Notes: generated by a model from the letters alone, not told the origin. 64,000 nucleotides of DNA from Symsagittifera roscoffensis (GCF_963678635.1 NC_087070.1:42041831-42105830); one strand, 5' to 3'; counted from the stretch's first letter, positions 1 to 11,437 are shown. Translations and numbers: made by a program.

Positions 1-733
1 AGACCAATGACCACCTCGATGTTCAAGTATACGTACAGATCCGAGTAACCAGGCATCCCCTTCACGCACAATCTCCACGCCATTCCCAGACTAGGTTGAA
101 CACAAAAGAAGTTCTCTACATGAAACAGAAAAACCTGTCATAGCAAACCATTCTGAAATCAGATTTGAGTTTGTTGAGAAAACCCAGTCGTTTTCATAAG
201 AAGACACAACGATTGATCCTGGAACTTCTCTAACAGAAGAACCCAAAAGAAATATGATGTTCGCCAAATACCAACGTCCATCATCCATCCTTTGAATTGC
301 AGAAAAACTTTTCTAAAAAAACTCTGTAAAACCCGGATGGGTGGAACCTGATCTAAACTACATTTTATGATTGGATAAATTAGATATTTTACCACTGTAA
401 AGTATTTAATATTAACCAATCATGATCCATCTAACTAACAACCCACTTATTTGTAAGTGCTGAAATTACTTGTAATTTCAGCACCAGAGAGATTTGAATT
501 TAACTTAGGAATAAGTTGCCTCTCCAAGAGAACTTCAGCAGCCGCAATAAACCAGTATACCCTAGATCTATTGGGCCTAGCAGAGACTAGTTAAACAACC
601 TGAGACTAGAATAGTATAAGAGTAAGATTAGGATCGGTATTAGACTAAGAAGTTGCACGAATCTATCCGGCCGAAAATAAGATAGCGTGACGAGCAGACG
701 GTGTACCCTATCCGAAATTACTCTATGAGTTAA
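1..733. repeat. Left arm of a long inverted repeat (partner 52286-53035)
   Basis: Read as reverse complement, this stretch matches 52286-53035 over nearly its whole length with scattered substitutions and small indels. Landmarks include the block at 661-733 (matching about 52286-52365) and the first bases of the window (matching about 53000-53035). The repeat runs off the left edge, so its true end is unknown. Both copies carry a short open frame with the same serine- and leucine-rich peptide (minus strand here, plus strand in the partner), but a coding role is not supported. It could be an LTR or another dispersed repeat; I cannot say which. Confidence 0.75.
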
Positions 734-2731
734 GACCATCGGTTATAACTCACTATTTCGACTTCCGCAAGTTGTTATTCCAAGGGATGGTTTTTTCGTG
801 ACGACCTGTATTGAAAACGTGACAACCTGTAATTAGCAGGACTTTATTTTCCTTTCCTAGGTCGATATTTAGTAACTTTTCTAACTTCTTTTCAGCCCTT
901 GTCGTAACTTGTGGTCAAACGTATTACAGAGTATTAATCGTTGTCGCTTTGTCCAGATTCTGACTATGCGTTGATCACATCAAATCATTCGCTTTTTTCA
1001 TGATGTCTACTTTTATCAGATGGCTAATGAAGGTCTGTACTCTTTTTTTTCGTTATCCACAAAGTTTTACTTGTTGCAACAAACAATAAAGAAAACCGTG
1101 AAATTTCCCTTGAATTGTCAAACTTTTCAATTTAAGTCACCTGGCGGGCATTTTGACAGATGTGTTTTTGAGAAGTCAACGGCACGTTTCATGCAAGTGT
1201 GGTTGTTTTTTCAATGTCCAGGATTGGCTCTCTTTTCACGTTAAAACTTTTAAAAACCTTATGTACCGAAGTTCTGTTAAACTCTAATTGCCATTTTGTG
1301 GTGGTTTGTAATCCCTTTTTTGTTTTTAAGGGTAAATTTAGGCTTCTAGTGTTGGGAAGGTTTTTGTCAACAGTTTTCGTGGGAATCAACATTTTTGTTC
1401 ACGTTGGTGTTTGAAATGTCTTTAAGTCGTCCTGTGCCGCTTTTTTGCCAATTTGGCTGAGTTCCCCAGAATGGCTCGAAAGATCCTCTGTTTTTTTTTG
1501 CGTACGGTTCATAAGCTAGAGCGTTTTGAAGATGACGTTTGCTGCAAGATGCTTCTAGAAATCTATTAAAGAAACCCTTTAGATTTTTTTTCATGAACTG
1601 GTGGCCAATTTTGTTTTACTTGCGTTCGTCTAGTTTCATTCCGTTAAAACGTTTTGTTTCCGTTTTCATCTACAAATTATCTTCGTCCTTGTCTCTTTTC
1701 CGATCGATCGTTTTCTTTTCAGTCTTGCTGTTTTTTGTTTGCTCTCGTTTCAGATGGATGAGGAGGATGAAGAGGTTGAGGATGATATCGTTTTTCAGGT
1801 TTAACAGATTTTTTATATCGATTTTCTCGGTAGTATTTACAGCTAAATGATTTTAAAAAATCAATTTTCCTTTAGAATAAGTAGAAGCAATGTGTGGTTC
1901 TGCTAAAAGGGAGAAATTCCGGTCGGATTAGATTAATTGGTGTGTGGCTGCACCATGATAAAGTGTCGTTCAAATGTAACGGTTAATTCTACTTACTACT
2001 AGATTCAAAGAACAAAAAGTAACAAAGTGATTTAGTCTTAAATTTAAAAGCTTCAAGTTGAGAGAGTGATTCTCTCCGCCGAAGAAAATGATTAGGACAA
2101 GGTCAAAGAAGAACAAGAATAGCCGGTTATTCTGCAAGTAGGACATACTGGTCCAACCATGGTTTTTGAAAAAAAATTTTTTTTAAATTCAAATTAGTGT
2201 AGTTTTTCTGCGTGGTGTGATAAAAAAAGATCTGACATAAAGCTATTATTTAAACTTATTCAAAAATCATAGTAAAATAGACAAATAGGAGAAAAATTTT
2301 TTGTGGAGAAATGGCTAGAAAAACGGAAAAATCATTAAAAAATAAAGAATTTCAAAATTTTGCAGGTTTTTTAAAAAGTTTTTCGTTCACAAAATGGCGC
2401 TAAAACTTCAAAAATTAATTTTACCTGTTTGAATCTAAAAATTAAGGGCCTAAATTAATATCATAAATAAGCTGTTGTAAGCCTGCTCGCTAGCTTTTTT
2501 CGTCGGAAACTGAATTAATTTCAAAAGTTTTAAACCTGTTTTTCTCGATGCTGAAAACTTTTTAAAGTCGTTCGAATCACAACTGAAATTGCTTCAATTT
2601 GGTATTATTCTCGACCTGTTCCCCTAAAAATTTGTGCTGTCTGATTTTGCGTTAAAAAACAAAAAAAAAATAAAACTCTTACAAAAGTTTTAGTTTCCCT
2701 TTTTTGACTTGTAAACTCGATTGTATTTTCT
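734..2731. other. Non-coding AT-rich stretch upstream of the host gene
   Basis: Only short, phenylalanine- and lysine-rich chance frames are visible, in strongly T- or A-biased sequence. The single interesting item is a possible acidic microexon at 1754-1798. No RNA gene or transposon protein was recognised. The stretch could hold 5' exons or the promoter of the gene that follows, but no TATA box or other element stands out. Confidence 0.4.
1754..1798 (+). CDS. Possible 15-codon acidic microexon
   Basis: A pyrimidine-rich tract ending in TTTCAG is followed directly by ATG and fifteen open codons reading MDEEDEEVEDDIVFQ. The exon would end in CAG before GTTTAA, a weak but usable donor. Both ends are phase 0. 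The GA-rich composition stands out against the T-rich surroundings. It does not join in phase to the exon at 2732 or to the acceptor at 2765, so another exon would be needed between them. A chance acidic stretch is a fair alternative. Confidence 0.25.
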
Positions 2732-3122
2732 ATGGCAACAACGAAAAATAGATTATGCATTTCAGTAAACAGTCAAATCATGAGCTCTAGTTCACAATCG
2801 ATTCGTAAACTGAACGCGGAAAAGACAACAGTGTCGATACACAGAACTGGATCTAGACATCAAGCATCGCAGAACAGAAACAAGCCGAGAGTTATTCAGC
2901 CGAAAGCGAGAGGCGACGACTGCTGGGACACTGGTGTGCGAGATAAGAAAGAATGGCGAAGAGCGAAGTCGATCTCAACGTATTCTGGAGGATCCCAGGG
3001 GTCCTCGGCCTGGGAAGATGATTCGAGGAGTCAGGGCAGCCAGGGGTCTCGAAGGATCCCAGTGGAGAACCGCAACATCCTAATGAATGTCAGCATTCCT
3101 CTGAGGACCTCAACGCGAGAGG
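2732..3122 (+). CDS. Disordered-protein gene, exon 1 (putative)
   Basis: This is the first exon of a six-exon plus-strand gene model. The frame opens at ATG 2732, with an in-frame TGA shortly upstream at 2705-2707; an acceptor TTTCAG ending at 2765 is an alternative entry. The peptide is rich in Ser, Arg, Gln and Gly (for example GGSQGSSAWEDDSRSQGSQG), is predicted to be disordered, and has no recognised domain. The exon ends in phase 1 at a GGGTACTT donor, and the next exon resumes in phase 1. The translated part of the model sums to about 1149 residues with every junction in phase, which is the main evidence that it is one gene. Function unknown. Confidence 0.55.
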
Positions 3123-3165
3123 GTACTTTCTTCATTTCTTAGTTTCCCGGGTCTAGGTTGGGGTT

Positions 3166-3325
3166 CTAAGACTGTCTCGACCATATTTAATTATTTCTAG
3201 ACTGCTGCGACCAAAATCGGATATTTTCAGACCGCCGCGACCAAAATTTGGTATTTGCAGATTTTGCGGACCGAGGTGATGTGTCCGCGACCGGCGCGAC
3301 CGAAGGAAAGTTAACCGCGACCTTC
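3166..3325. repeat. Short degenerate tandem repeat in intron 1
   Basis: Three to four imperfect units of about 35 bases share the pattern AGAC-(C/T)GC-(T/C)GCGACCAAAAT followed by a TATTT or GTATTT stretch. The units at about 3197-3230 and 3231-3264 are the clearest. They decay into further CGCGACC motifs to about 3315. The repeats lie entirely within the proposed first intron. Confidence 0.5.
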
Positions 3326-3623
3326 GAAACACAGTAACAGCTATAGACAGGAAATGAAAGTTCGTATGAGGATGAGTTTCATATTAGCAAATGTAACTGT
3401 CCTTGCCAAGTGGATCACTTCTTGAGCCTTGTGACTAAAAAACGCGGTCTTGTCTTATGTGTTTCTCCTTTACAAAGTCAAACTGTGACATTGTGTAGAA
3501 AATTGAAACTAAATATGTCGATAACTGGATTCTAGTCTCATGAGATTTTTATATACAGCTTTGATATTAGCAATTTTAAAATCTTTCTGTAAATGAAATT
3601 GTAACATATATCCTAGGCTGAAG

Positions 3624-3965
3624 GTCTAAAAATGGTACCAAAGACAAAAAAACAGTTGGGAATAGACTTTGAGGGCTTAAAAGGTGAAAGTACATCGTTT
3701 TTAGACAAGAACAAGAGCAACGAGAGATGGCCCCTGATTGAGAATGGACAGGCCCTGGAAAAAAGGGTACAGCAGCGTCTCAATGAGGGGGAGGAGGACA
3801 CCGGAGAACGAGGAGTGGTAAGAATGAGTTCAGGAATTAACAAAGAGTGGTACAATTTGGACACCATTGGAACTGCATCAGCAGGAGGTAGACACTCCGG
3901 CAGTCGGACACTGTTGGGTCTGGTAGCTCCAGCAGATAGCGCCAGGAGCAACCAATATGAATCGG
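3624..3965 (+). CDS. Disordered-protein gene, exon 2 (putative)
   Basis: The frame enters in phase 1 after an AAG acceptor ending at 3623 and completes the GGT codon begun by exon 1. It encodes a lysine- and glutamate-rich segment followed by a Ser/Gly-rich tail, and leaves in phase 1 at GG|GTACTT, the same donor type as exon 1. Composition (few hydrophobic residues, many Glu, Lys, Ser, Arg) matches its neighbours. No domain is recognised. A start at the internal ATG 3632 is possible if the gene is shorter than modelled. Confidence 0.5.
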
Positions 3966-4319
3966 GTACTTAACAAATTCCTCTTTTTATGCCATAAAAC
4001 TGCCAAATTAGTGTATCATTACGAAATCAAAAACGCTTTTGATGGTTCAACTAACTGCGTCGTTCTATTAAGATAGAGCCGTAGATATATTAGGAAGAAG
4101 TGAATGAAATAGATCTTGTTTTTGTGTCGCTGTTAATGTTAAACATCGTTTTTTCTAAGGCCGACCAGTAGAAAAAGGCGTCCAAAGTTGGACAAAAATG
4201 AAATTTTAAGGGATACAAGTCCAAAGAGTTTACTGGAGCGTCTAACTCCTCCATGCAAATTTTTATGAGATGCGAAAAAGAAAAAATGTTTCAAATCTGA
4301 TCTTCACTTCTATGTCCAG

Positions 4320-4435
4320 GTTTTTCATCTGGAAGTACAACTATGAGGACCCAGAGGTCGACCAAAGACAACGCCACAACAGACAACTCAAGTCGGTCAG
4401 TCAAGCAGACATCAATATGTATTCAGAACCAGCCG
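4320..4435 (+). CDS. Disordered-protein gene, exon 3 (putative)
   Basis: A CCAG acceptor ending at 4319 opens a frame that completes the split Gly codon of exon 2 and reads Ser/Thr/Arg-rich peptide (core STTMRTQRSTKDNATTD). The exon ends in phase 0 at a CCG|GTATTT donor. It is short (116 bases), and the overlapping alternative frame reads a less biased peptide, so it rests mainly on agreement of phases on both sides. Confidence 0.45.
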
Positions 4436-4722
4436 GTATTTTCTATTTACGTCCTTCTAGATTTCAAACCAACTGGGCACGTTTATTCTTTTTTCTCGGA
4501 AATTTCAGATTTGAGTAGCTCTACAAAGAAAAATTTCAGTCGTATTTAAATTTATCGTAGATTTTTATTATACATTTTTTGTACTTTGAGCAAAACTTAA
4601 ATAAATTTCATCTATCTACAAATATTGCTGATAAAATGATTTAATTTATGATTATAGATTTAGTTCATTTTTATTTATTTTTAAGCAAAAGATCCTCATA
4701 CCAACCCACGTTAGCATCACAG

Positions 4723-4961
4723 AGAGAAACCAACAGCTCCCAAGTGTCTTTTATGTCGAAGCAGCCATTCACCGGCCGATCTCAAGATGGGGCGGAAAGT
4801 TCTAGAATAACAGCACGAGACGCCAGCGAGAAACGACAGTCTGAAAATGTGTCTTCTGCCAGAGGAATTAATTCGAATTACAACTCACGTTTAAATGAAA
4901 ATTTGAGTCCCTCGCTGTCAGTGTCATCGAGCACACGACACAGTCCAAGTAGAGTTAAAAG
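4723..4961 (+). CDS. Disordered-protein gene, exon 4 (putative)
   Basis: The proposed acceptor is CATCACAG ending at 4722 (phase 0). An upstream acceptor at 4685 also keeps the frame open but would break phase with exon 3. The peptide is Ser/Arg/Asn-rich and low in hydrophobics (for example SVSSSTRHSPSRVKR). It ends in phase 2 at AAAAG|GTCAGA, and exon 5 begins with the matching third base. No domain is recognised. The next intron is about 2.6 kb. Confidence 0.5.
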
Positions 4962-7551
4962 GTCAGAATAAACTCAAAGCAGATATTCAATCTTGAACAT
5001 CCGAAATATCATCATTTCATTGCATTTTTCACAAAAAAATTTTGTCATCGAAAAATTTGCATATGCTGTATTGAACGATTCAATTTACGAAAACTTATAA
5101 AATGTTCTTATTTTTCTAATATTTTGCAAAAAACACAAAATGCATTTCGGGAAATTTTGGAAATTTTGAGAAAAATCACAAATGCAGGGCGAGTAGAAGC
5201 CATCTACCTGTAAATGAAGGTCTATGAGGTCTATGTTCAGTTTCAAGGGGTTGACATTATCGCGGTCATCGAAATTTAGGACTTGCTCAGTATCGTTAAG
5301 CCCGCTAGCGAATAGGCAAAAAATTTTGTATTGTTTATGCAATTCGAAGCGCTTGTGACGTATTGGCGGAGTGAAAAGCTTTTCAATAGTTTTTTGTCGA
5401 TTGGATTTCCTGTTAAGGGCGGAACACTGAGATAAAATCAGTTGGACAATTTTCCCATCTGCCACTCTTTGAAGGCATTTTGTAATAATAGAGCTGCATT
5501 CATTTTGAGTAGAAACCACATTTTCTCCCTGAGTGAGTTAAGTCACCTTTCATTTGTGGGAGCACCAGCGTGATCACTTCAATTTTTTGTTGCCATTCTT
5601 TGCTTTTTGCTTTTTTGTGAATTCATGGCCTCCTTGATAAGCTTTTTGCGATTTGACTATGTTAATTTCCATGTAACTTGGCTCATTGTGAAGAAAATGG
5701 TGATGAAAAAAATCCTCCTAAAAAGATTCAATTGTTTTATTAACATACTCATGTTTCTGATTTTGCAGATTGAAACCTGCAAATTATTCCAAATTTTGCC
5801 ACGAAAAGTACGGAATCTTTTTGTTCGAGGTGGTTTTTTTTCTTCAGTTAGATTGCGACCTTTTAACTAGCCATTTTTGACAGAATTTTACAGAATCATA
5901 TTGATTTTTTGAGCTTAATTTTTAAAAGATATTTACCTCTGATTGTTTTTAGTAAATTTATGGGGGTTTGAAGTTTGCTATTTTTGCCCATTCGGCTCAA
6001 TTAACGCGCGAAATATTTCGCGGTTTTAACGCGGAAGCGGAGATTTAATCCGTGTTAGAAATCTTTCCAAATTGCTTGAAGGAAGAGTTTTTGCCATAAT
6101 TGGTTTGTTACTAGGAGCAAATTGTTTCACTTTATACATTATATGCCGTGTGTAACATGGGGTTTTGACAGAATATCTAAAAAAAAAACATTCTTTTTAT
6201 TTTAATACATTTAATTCTTTCAAGTTAGTACTGCTCCGTAGACTTAAAAAGGCAGTCGGACCATTCAAGGCTTCGCGAAGATACGAGCAGTCTTGCTGTG
6301 TTATAGGATACTTTTTCGCGCAAAAATTTCAGTCGAGCCCCCAAAGTGCTCAATTGATTAACCGAGAAAATCCATGAGCCTACATGGTAAAACTCAAACG
6401 AATTAACAGATAGGGTAATTTGGCAAAGGGTAAATTGACATTGGTTAAAATGGTGTAAAGGGGAGCTATTTTCTCGCGCGAAGGACCGAATGGGCGAAAA
6501 ATTTTGAGCGAAGGACCAAAATTAAAATTTGCCGAATTCAAATTTAAGAAGCAATTGCCATTCAATTAAAATGAATTAATTGAGACAATGTTTTGCTTCT
6601 TTCATAACGAAACCCTTGAAATATAAAATTTGTTCCAATTCGGCGGCAGTCAGTGACAATTCGAAAATGTTGCATTTTTTTTAGCGTTTTTTATTCGGCC
6701 AATATCAATATTCAGTCCCTGGAAATATTTACTTACTTTCCAAATTATAGATTACTGAAATCTGATTGGCTGATTTTTATTTTCTCGCATTCGGTTCATC
6801 GCGTTTGATGGGTTCCACCATATATAGGATTAAGGTGATTTGGAATGGAGTAAATTGCCCGGCTACCGTAATTTCAAAAAAATTACTTGATTCGATGCAC
6901 TTTTCACTGTTTAATTATTTCGAATTTCTACGGAAAATTCAAATGATCATTTCAAATTTTGTTAACTGGGAAGTGTGTATGATCGCAGACCGCATAGATA
7001 TGGAATTGCGTTTATATGTATACTATTTGTGTACGGGTTTAATTTGGGACCACGACAGGGGTGGGTCTATTTGCTCGAGGGGAGGATGGGCGTATTTTCA
7101 AAATTGTTCAAAAACTTTATCAAACTTTTTTCAGTTTGACCAAATTGATTTTCGACAAAATTTTGAAAAAAAAACTGGCCAAAAAGGGCGTTTTTTTGTT
7201 GTCATTTTTTGGAAAATTTTGACAAACAAATGCGTTATTTTTTGGCGCGCGCTCCCCCTTCAAAATTAGTATATATTGGCACCGAAGGCGCCCTTAGAAC
7301 ATTTCAAGGGTTCTGTCACCAAAAACAGATATCTTAAAACAGTACAAAGGGGGACCCTTCGGGTCGGCAGGTGGTCGAATCCCTGAGGAAGAAGGCGTTC
7401 GCCCCTCCCCGATTAAATCTGCCCCTGTACCACAGCATTTTTGAGCGTCCAAACAAAGTAAAGTAAAATAGTTCCATTAGATGGTTCAAGAATGGTCAAA
7501 ACTTGAAAAATCAGTAAAATATCACATTTTCACGCTTGGTTTTTATTAAAG
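4962..7551. other. Large intron (about 2.6 kb) of the disordered-protein gene
   Basis: This is AT-rich sequence without a convincing plus-strand gene. A minus-strand 144-codon open frame lies at 5085-5519 and is listed separately. From about 7020 to 7440 the composition changes to GC-richer blocks that look like remnants of dispersed repeats (for example around 7255-7300 and 7350-7420), but no transposon protein is visible. Multiple ORFs in this span are phenylalanine-rich chance frames. Confidence 0.4.
5085..5519 (-). CDS. Unrecognised 144-aa ORF in intron 4 (uncertain)
   Basis: The frame is open for 144 codons on the strand opposite the host gene and starts at ATG. Its N-terminal half is polar and mixed in composition; its C-terminal part is Phe/Cys-rich near CILCFLQN. 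No signal peptide, membrane segment or known motif was seen. The length is unusual for AT-rich DNA but not decisive. It could be a chance frame, a remnant of an older insertion, or an exon. Confidence 0.2.
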   Translation of the reverse strand: MVSTQNECSSIITKCLQRVADGKIVQLILSQCSALNRKSNRQKTIEKLFTPPIRHKRFELHKQYKIFCLFASGLNDTEQVLNFDDRDNVNPLKLNIDLIDLHLQVDGFYSPCICDFSQNFQNFPKCILCFLQNIRKIRTFYKFS

Positions 7552-9290
7552 GTCTGCGCGACGTTCCGAGTCTCGGCCAAGGCAACAGCCCGTGTCACAA
7601 TATCGAAGTCCATATGAAACCAATGACATTCGCGTTAGACCATCGCCAAAACGAGCAGTTCACAAACGAAAAAGTGTATCACAAGGCCGATCGGACAAAC
7701 AGCCGACATTTGAACAGAACAAATCAGAAGTAGCTAACGTTGAATGCGATGAGATCAATCCAGACAACTCTGGCATGTTCGCTTCTGATGAAATCACTGT
7801 CGATTTCTCGTATGAGGGCGACAAAAATTCGTTCACTCCTCAAAATTCGAACCGAGAAGGTATCAAACATGCTCAAAATGAACGTAAAACATTGATGGGT
7901 GGTAAAGTTACAACCAGTGCACTTGGATCAATTCAAGGTGCCGCTTTGATTGACAAAAAGACAGGAATGCCCCTTATTTCTTTAAGAAGTCTTGTGAAAA
8001 TTTTACGAAGGCATGAACAACAAGCTCTGCTCGATATGGGAGATCTAAACGAAGACGAAGACGTTGAGATAACCAACAAATCTGTTCAGACTTTTAGGAG
8101 TGAAGAAGATTCTTCAAATCACGTGCAGCAACGGGAAGCAATTAAAGTACGAAACGTTGCCGAGATCTTAGCAAGTGGTCAGAGTCCGGCTTCAAATTAC
8201 ACCGAACCAAACTCAATCGACCCCGCCAACTTTTTCTCGGGTGACTATCTCTTGCAGTCTGTCGACCTCCAAAACTCGACTAACGTCAATTTTTCGAACG
8301 CTTCAAATGGCGAGCAGCAATTCGTTTATCGAATTTGCACGTCGCGAGGAAATCAAGACTCGAGCAGCGAAGATTTTAGTAATTCGGATCAGCATGTTGA
8401 TCAAAATAACGAACAGAAACCCGAAAGCGTCCATGAAGCCGACAGATGTCTAACTCGGATCATCAGGCCGAAAGGTTCTTCGGAAACACCGAAGCCGAAA
8501 AATGTTCACATCTCCGATTCCACAGCTGAAAAAAGTCACTTTATGCAAAAAGCACATGAGACAAATGCAAAGCAGAATGTGAACCAAGTCGAATCAATTG
8601 TGAACAGAGGTCAAGCCTTGATAACTGATTGCTCGTTTGCTTTCGACCTTTTGGACTCTCGACAAGAAACTCTGTTTGAGCCAGGTGACATGAATATGTG
8701 TGAATTAAAAGCAGATCACTGGTGGCTTAACCGAAGACCCTGTTTGCAGAACAACAGTTCGTCGGATCCAAGAGCCGAGATCGAATCAACTCGGGTATAC
8801 TTGCACGAGATTCCGAAATTGTCGTTAGCCAATAACACCAACGAACACACCAACGTGTCGACAACTCTCCGAGACACGAATGAAAACAGAGCCGACCAAG
8901 CCGCTCTTGAATCCGATAGAACACTAGGTCGAAAAAGAGTGAGCTGCTCTCTTTTGGACCAAACAGGTGACACTCAATTGCAAAGCAGTAACAAAACGGA
9001 TTCGGACAAAGGCACTAAGCCGAAGGGAGATAAGCCGACCCAATATTATTTAGGGGTTGATGAACAGACTCAAAAAATACACGTCTTTTGCGTACAAGAT
9101 GACCAACCAAATGCGCATCCAGGGAGTAAAGGGGGGTCAAAAAGAAGTCAAGGAAGAAAGTCGCCAGGGCGTGGAACCAAAGAGGGAAAAGGGGGGACTG
9201 ATTCGGAGACGGAAGTTGCCACCCGAAGTTTCATGTATACTGACAGGAGCTCCAAGAATTACATGGCAACTTCAAGAAAAGAAGCCACAG
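7552..9290 (+). CDS. Disordered-protein gene, exon 5 (main exon)
   Basis: This is the longest exon, about 580 codons. It follows a TTATTAAAG acceptor in phase 2 and opens with an Arg/Ser/Gln-rich stretch. Around the first quarter lies its most ordered part, including MPLISLRSLVKILRRHEQQA, which looks like an amphipathic helix. The rest is rich in Asn, Ser, Asp, Glu and Gln, and a Gly/Lys/Arg block near the end contains GSKRSQGRKSPGRGTKEGKG. The exon ends in phase 1 at CACAG|GTAAAA, and exon 6 resumes in phase 1. Codon use is GC-richer than the flanks, as expected for real coding sequence. Function unknown. Confidence 0.7.
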
Positions 9291-9571
9291 GTAAAACTTA
9301 TTCGCAGCACTAATTTTTCTCCCCTTTTCTATTTTAAGCTCATTTGACAAAACCAGTACGAAATTTTAATTTGCTACGCACGAAGGAGCAGCTTTGTGAA
9401 GGAAAAAGATAGAGTTTAAAAAGGTGCCAGCTCTATGTCAAAGCGTGTAATCATATTCGAGGGTTTCCACTTGGGTTGTTCGGCGGTTATTCCTTAAATG
9501 AAACGCCCGCTTTTTCTGTCCAATTGAAAAAGAAGAGAGTATCGTTTTAGAAAACAACCTGCAAATCGCAG

Positions 9572-10194
9572 CGAGAGAATGCTTGTCCATGGAGAGTCAA
9601 AAAGACGTGACTAAAATTAGTATCAAATCAAACACGGTAGTAGAGTTGGAACCCTCGAAAATGATGGCAGGCGACGGCCCTAAGTTCTCTTCACCCACAT
9701 TCACTCACGACACGATCCGAACACTAAATCCGACAAACGACTACACAGAGCTGACAACTGATTTTATTACATGCACTACTGGAAAGTCACAAGAATTCGT
9801 GATCCCGTCCGCGGGACGGAAACGCGAGCCGGAGCGAACGGCGGGAACGAGTTCAAACAGCAACAAAACTGCTTTATCGACCTTCAATAACCAAGAAATC
9901 TCAAAACAAAGCGATAAAGTACGGAACATAGACGTATCACGTAAAAACAGAGGGTTATATAACCAGGAGGAGTTACGTAATAAGGGAGGGTTTCATAATG
10001 ATGAGAAGTTATGCAATGAAGAAGGGTTGCATCATTTGGAGATCCAGCAACAGCAGAGACACTCGATTCCGCCGTGTAGTGTGATGAGTCATTCGCGACG
10101 GAAGCGAAGCAGTACTGTTAAGTTGGACACACCTGTTCTAAACACGGCCAGGCCGTTCGTGGCAAATTGGAAGCAAGGTCAGAAACAAGGCTAG
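9572..10194 (+). CDS. Disordered-protein gene, exon 6 and stop
   Basis: The acceptor ATCGCAG ends at 9571 and completes the split codon left by exon 5. About 207 codons follow to a TAG at 10192-10194. The peptide is again disordered and contains a small internal quasi-repeat of the type (L/G)xNxE(E/K)(L/G) around 9955-10040 (YNQEELRNKGGFHNDEKLCN). An alternative donor AAG|GTCAGA at 10177 would remove the last few codons. The stop lies only 127 bases before the Polinton edge, so the 3' UTR of this gene was either hit by or ends near the insertion. Confidence 0.6.
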
Positions 10195-10321
10195 TAACGG
10201 AAGGCAAAAGGTCAAGGCTCGGAAAATGATTGTTTGACCTTCGAGTTCATAAGACTAAAAAACAAAAATGAAACATTTGAAGAAAAAATAATTGGTGCTC
10301 GAGATAAACTATGTCTGCGAC

Positions 10322-10541
10322 AGTAGTATTGTATCGTGTCCCGGATCCTAAGGGAAGGGGGGGTCCTTCCTAAGGGGGGGGTCCTCACGTAAAGCAAAAT
10401 CCTAGGAAAGGGGTCCTTAATTTTTTGGAGGACCCCTATCCTAGGATTTTGTAAATGATCGCAAGTTCCCACCCCTAAAGTAAAAGACCCCCTCCTTAGG
10501 ATCTTGTTAAGCTGAGCTCAACAACCGGGACGCGATACAAT
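10322..10541 (+). repeat. Polinton left terminal inverted repeat
   Basis: About the first 135 bases match the right end almost base for base in reverse complement, apart from G-run lengths and a few changes. The inner 80 or so bases match less well. The arm itself begins with TATTGTATCGTGTCCCGG and ends with a near-complement (CCGGGACGCGATACAATA), so each terminal repeat is bounded by a small inverted repeat of its own. It contains two runs of seven or more G. Confidence 0.9.
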
Positions 10542-10919
10542 AATTCCTTCTAATTCCTTTGAAAGCGGTCCCTTTTCCCGCGATAATTAAAATTAATCGT
10601 CCTAATTCCTGAACTTTTCTTTTTTCGTCCTAGTTTCATGTGGATATCATTTCCTGGCTTTCTTTCTTTTCGTCAAAGATTTGTCATGCTATTAAAGTTT
10701 ATTATTCAAAACAAGCCTAAGGATTTCACACATTTGTTTGAATTAACACTTGGTTTGTGTCTACTAGTTTATTTGCCTGAAGCTATTTATGTTAAAACAG
10801 TGATTGAGCTCAATACGAGTATTTTATTAGTTGTAAATTGGTAAAAACCAAAACATATACAAGTCGAAGTATAAAAAGGACGAAGAGTAAAAATCATCTG
10901 AAAATATATGTTTCAGACT
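10542..10919. other. Polinton left-end non-coding segment
   Basis: This is AT-rich sequence between the left terminal repeat and the end of polymerase B. No supported gene is present. The polymerase stop lies within ACAATAAACATTAA read on the minus strand, so an AATAAA poly(A) signal overlaps the stop region and cleavage probably occurs inside this segment. Confidence 0.45.
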
Positions 10920-11437
10920 TTAATGTTTATTGTTTTGGTTTTCTTTGCGGTGTTTTTTAGATGGTCGTTCTTCTGAAGCTTCAGATAAAATAAATGGGTT
11001 TTTTATAGGGGGACGTTCACGGACTCGGCTACTAGAAGCTTCTTCTTCTTCTTGCAGCTCTGCTTCTGAGTAGGGCCGCTGTAAAAATCCCCAATCCGGG
11101 AGTGTAAAATCGGGAGAACTGTTATCAGTTTCATTGTATGAGTTGGCCCACTCGGTGTCCATGTAAATGTCTTCTAGAAAAGCATTTTCTTCAGCGGCTT
11201 TATGGCCAAAGGGCACTGTCGAAATTCCGTCGAAAAGTAGAAAACGTTTTGAGTCGAATGGTGATAATGCAAGTTTGTTTTGTTTCACTGTCATATTGGT
11301 GTGACCTTTCGAAACTATATTATAGTTGTATACTCTCATTGTTTTTCCAGTGAATAATGTGTCCCTGAAGGTTTGGTGGACCAGTTCTCTCTGTGCACTC
11401 CGTTTAATTCCTTTGGCACTCAATTTTTGAGTGCCTT
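10920..11437 (-). CDS. polB: Polinton DNA polymerase B, exon 3 (thumb and acidic/basic tail)
   Basis: This is the C-terminal exon of the polymerase. It enters in phase 1 after a GTTTAG acceptor, completing the Glu codon begun in exon 2. The segment containing NKLALSPFDSKRFLLFDGIS and ending in GH is the conserved thumb-region tail of Polinton and adenovirus-like protein-primed polymerases. It is followed by an acidic stretch (EAELQEEEEASSS) and a basic, likely nuclear-localising end (SKKHRKENQNNKH). Exons 1, 2 and 3 (1040, 2573 and 518 bases) sum to exactly 1377 codons including the stop. This supports splicing rather than truncation of the upstream frame at 11759. Confidence 0.85.

Noticed and set aside
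1539-1850. 103-codon Phe/Ser/Arg-rich plus-strand frame
   Set aside because: Composition follows the T-rich strand and no domain is present; a microexon in another frame is the better idea there.
10212-10472. ORF across the left Polinton terminal repeat (and its counterpart at 28472-28620)
   Set aside because: It is a translation of the repeat itself, with Pro/Gly from the G runs. No evidence of coding use apart from the fusion to the FkbM remnant reported separately.
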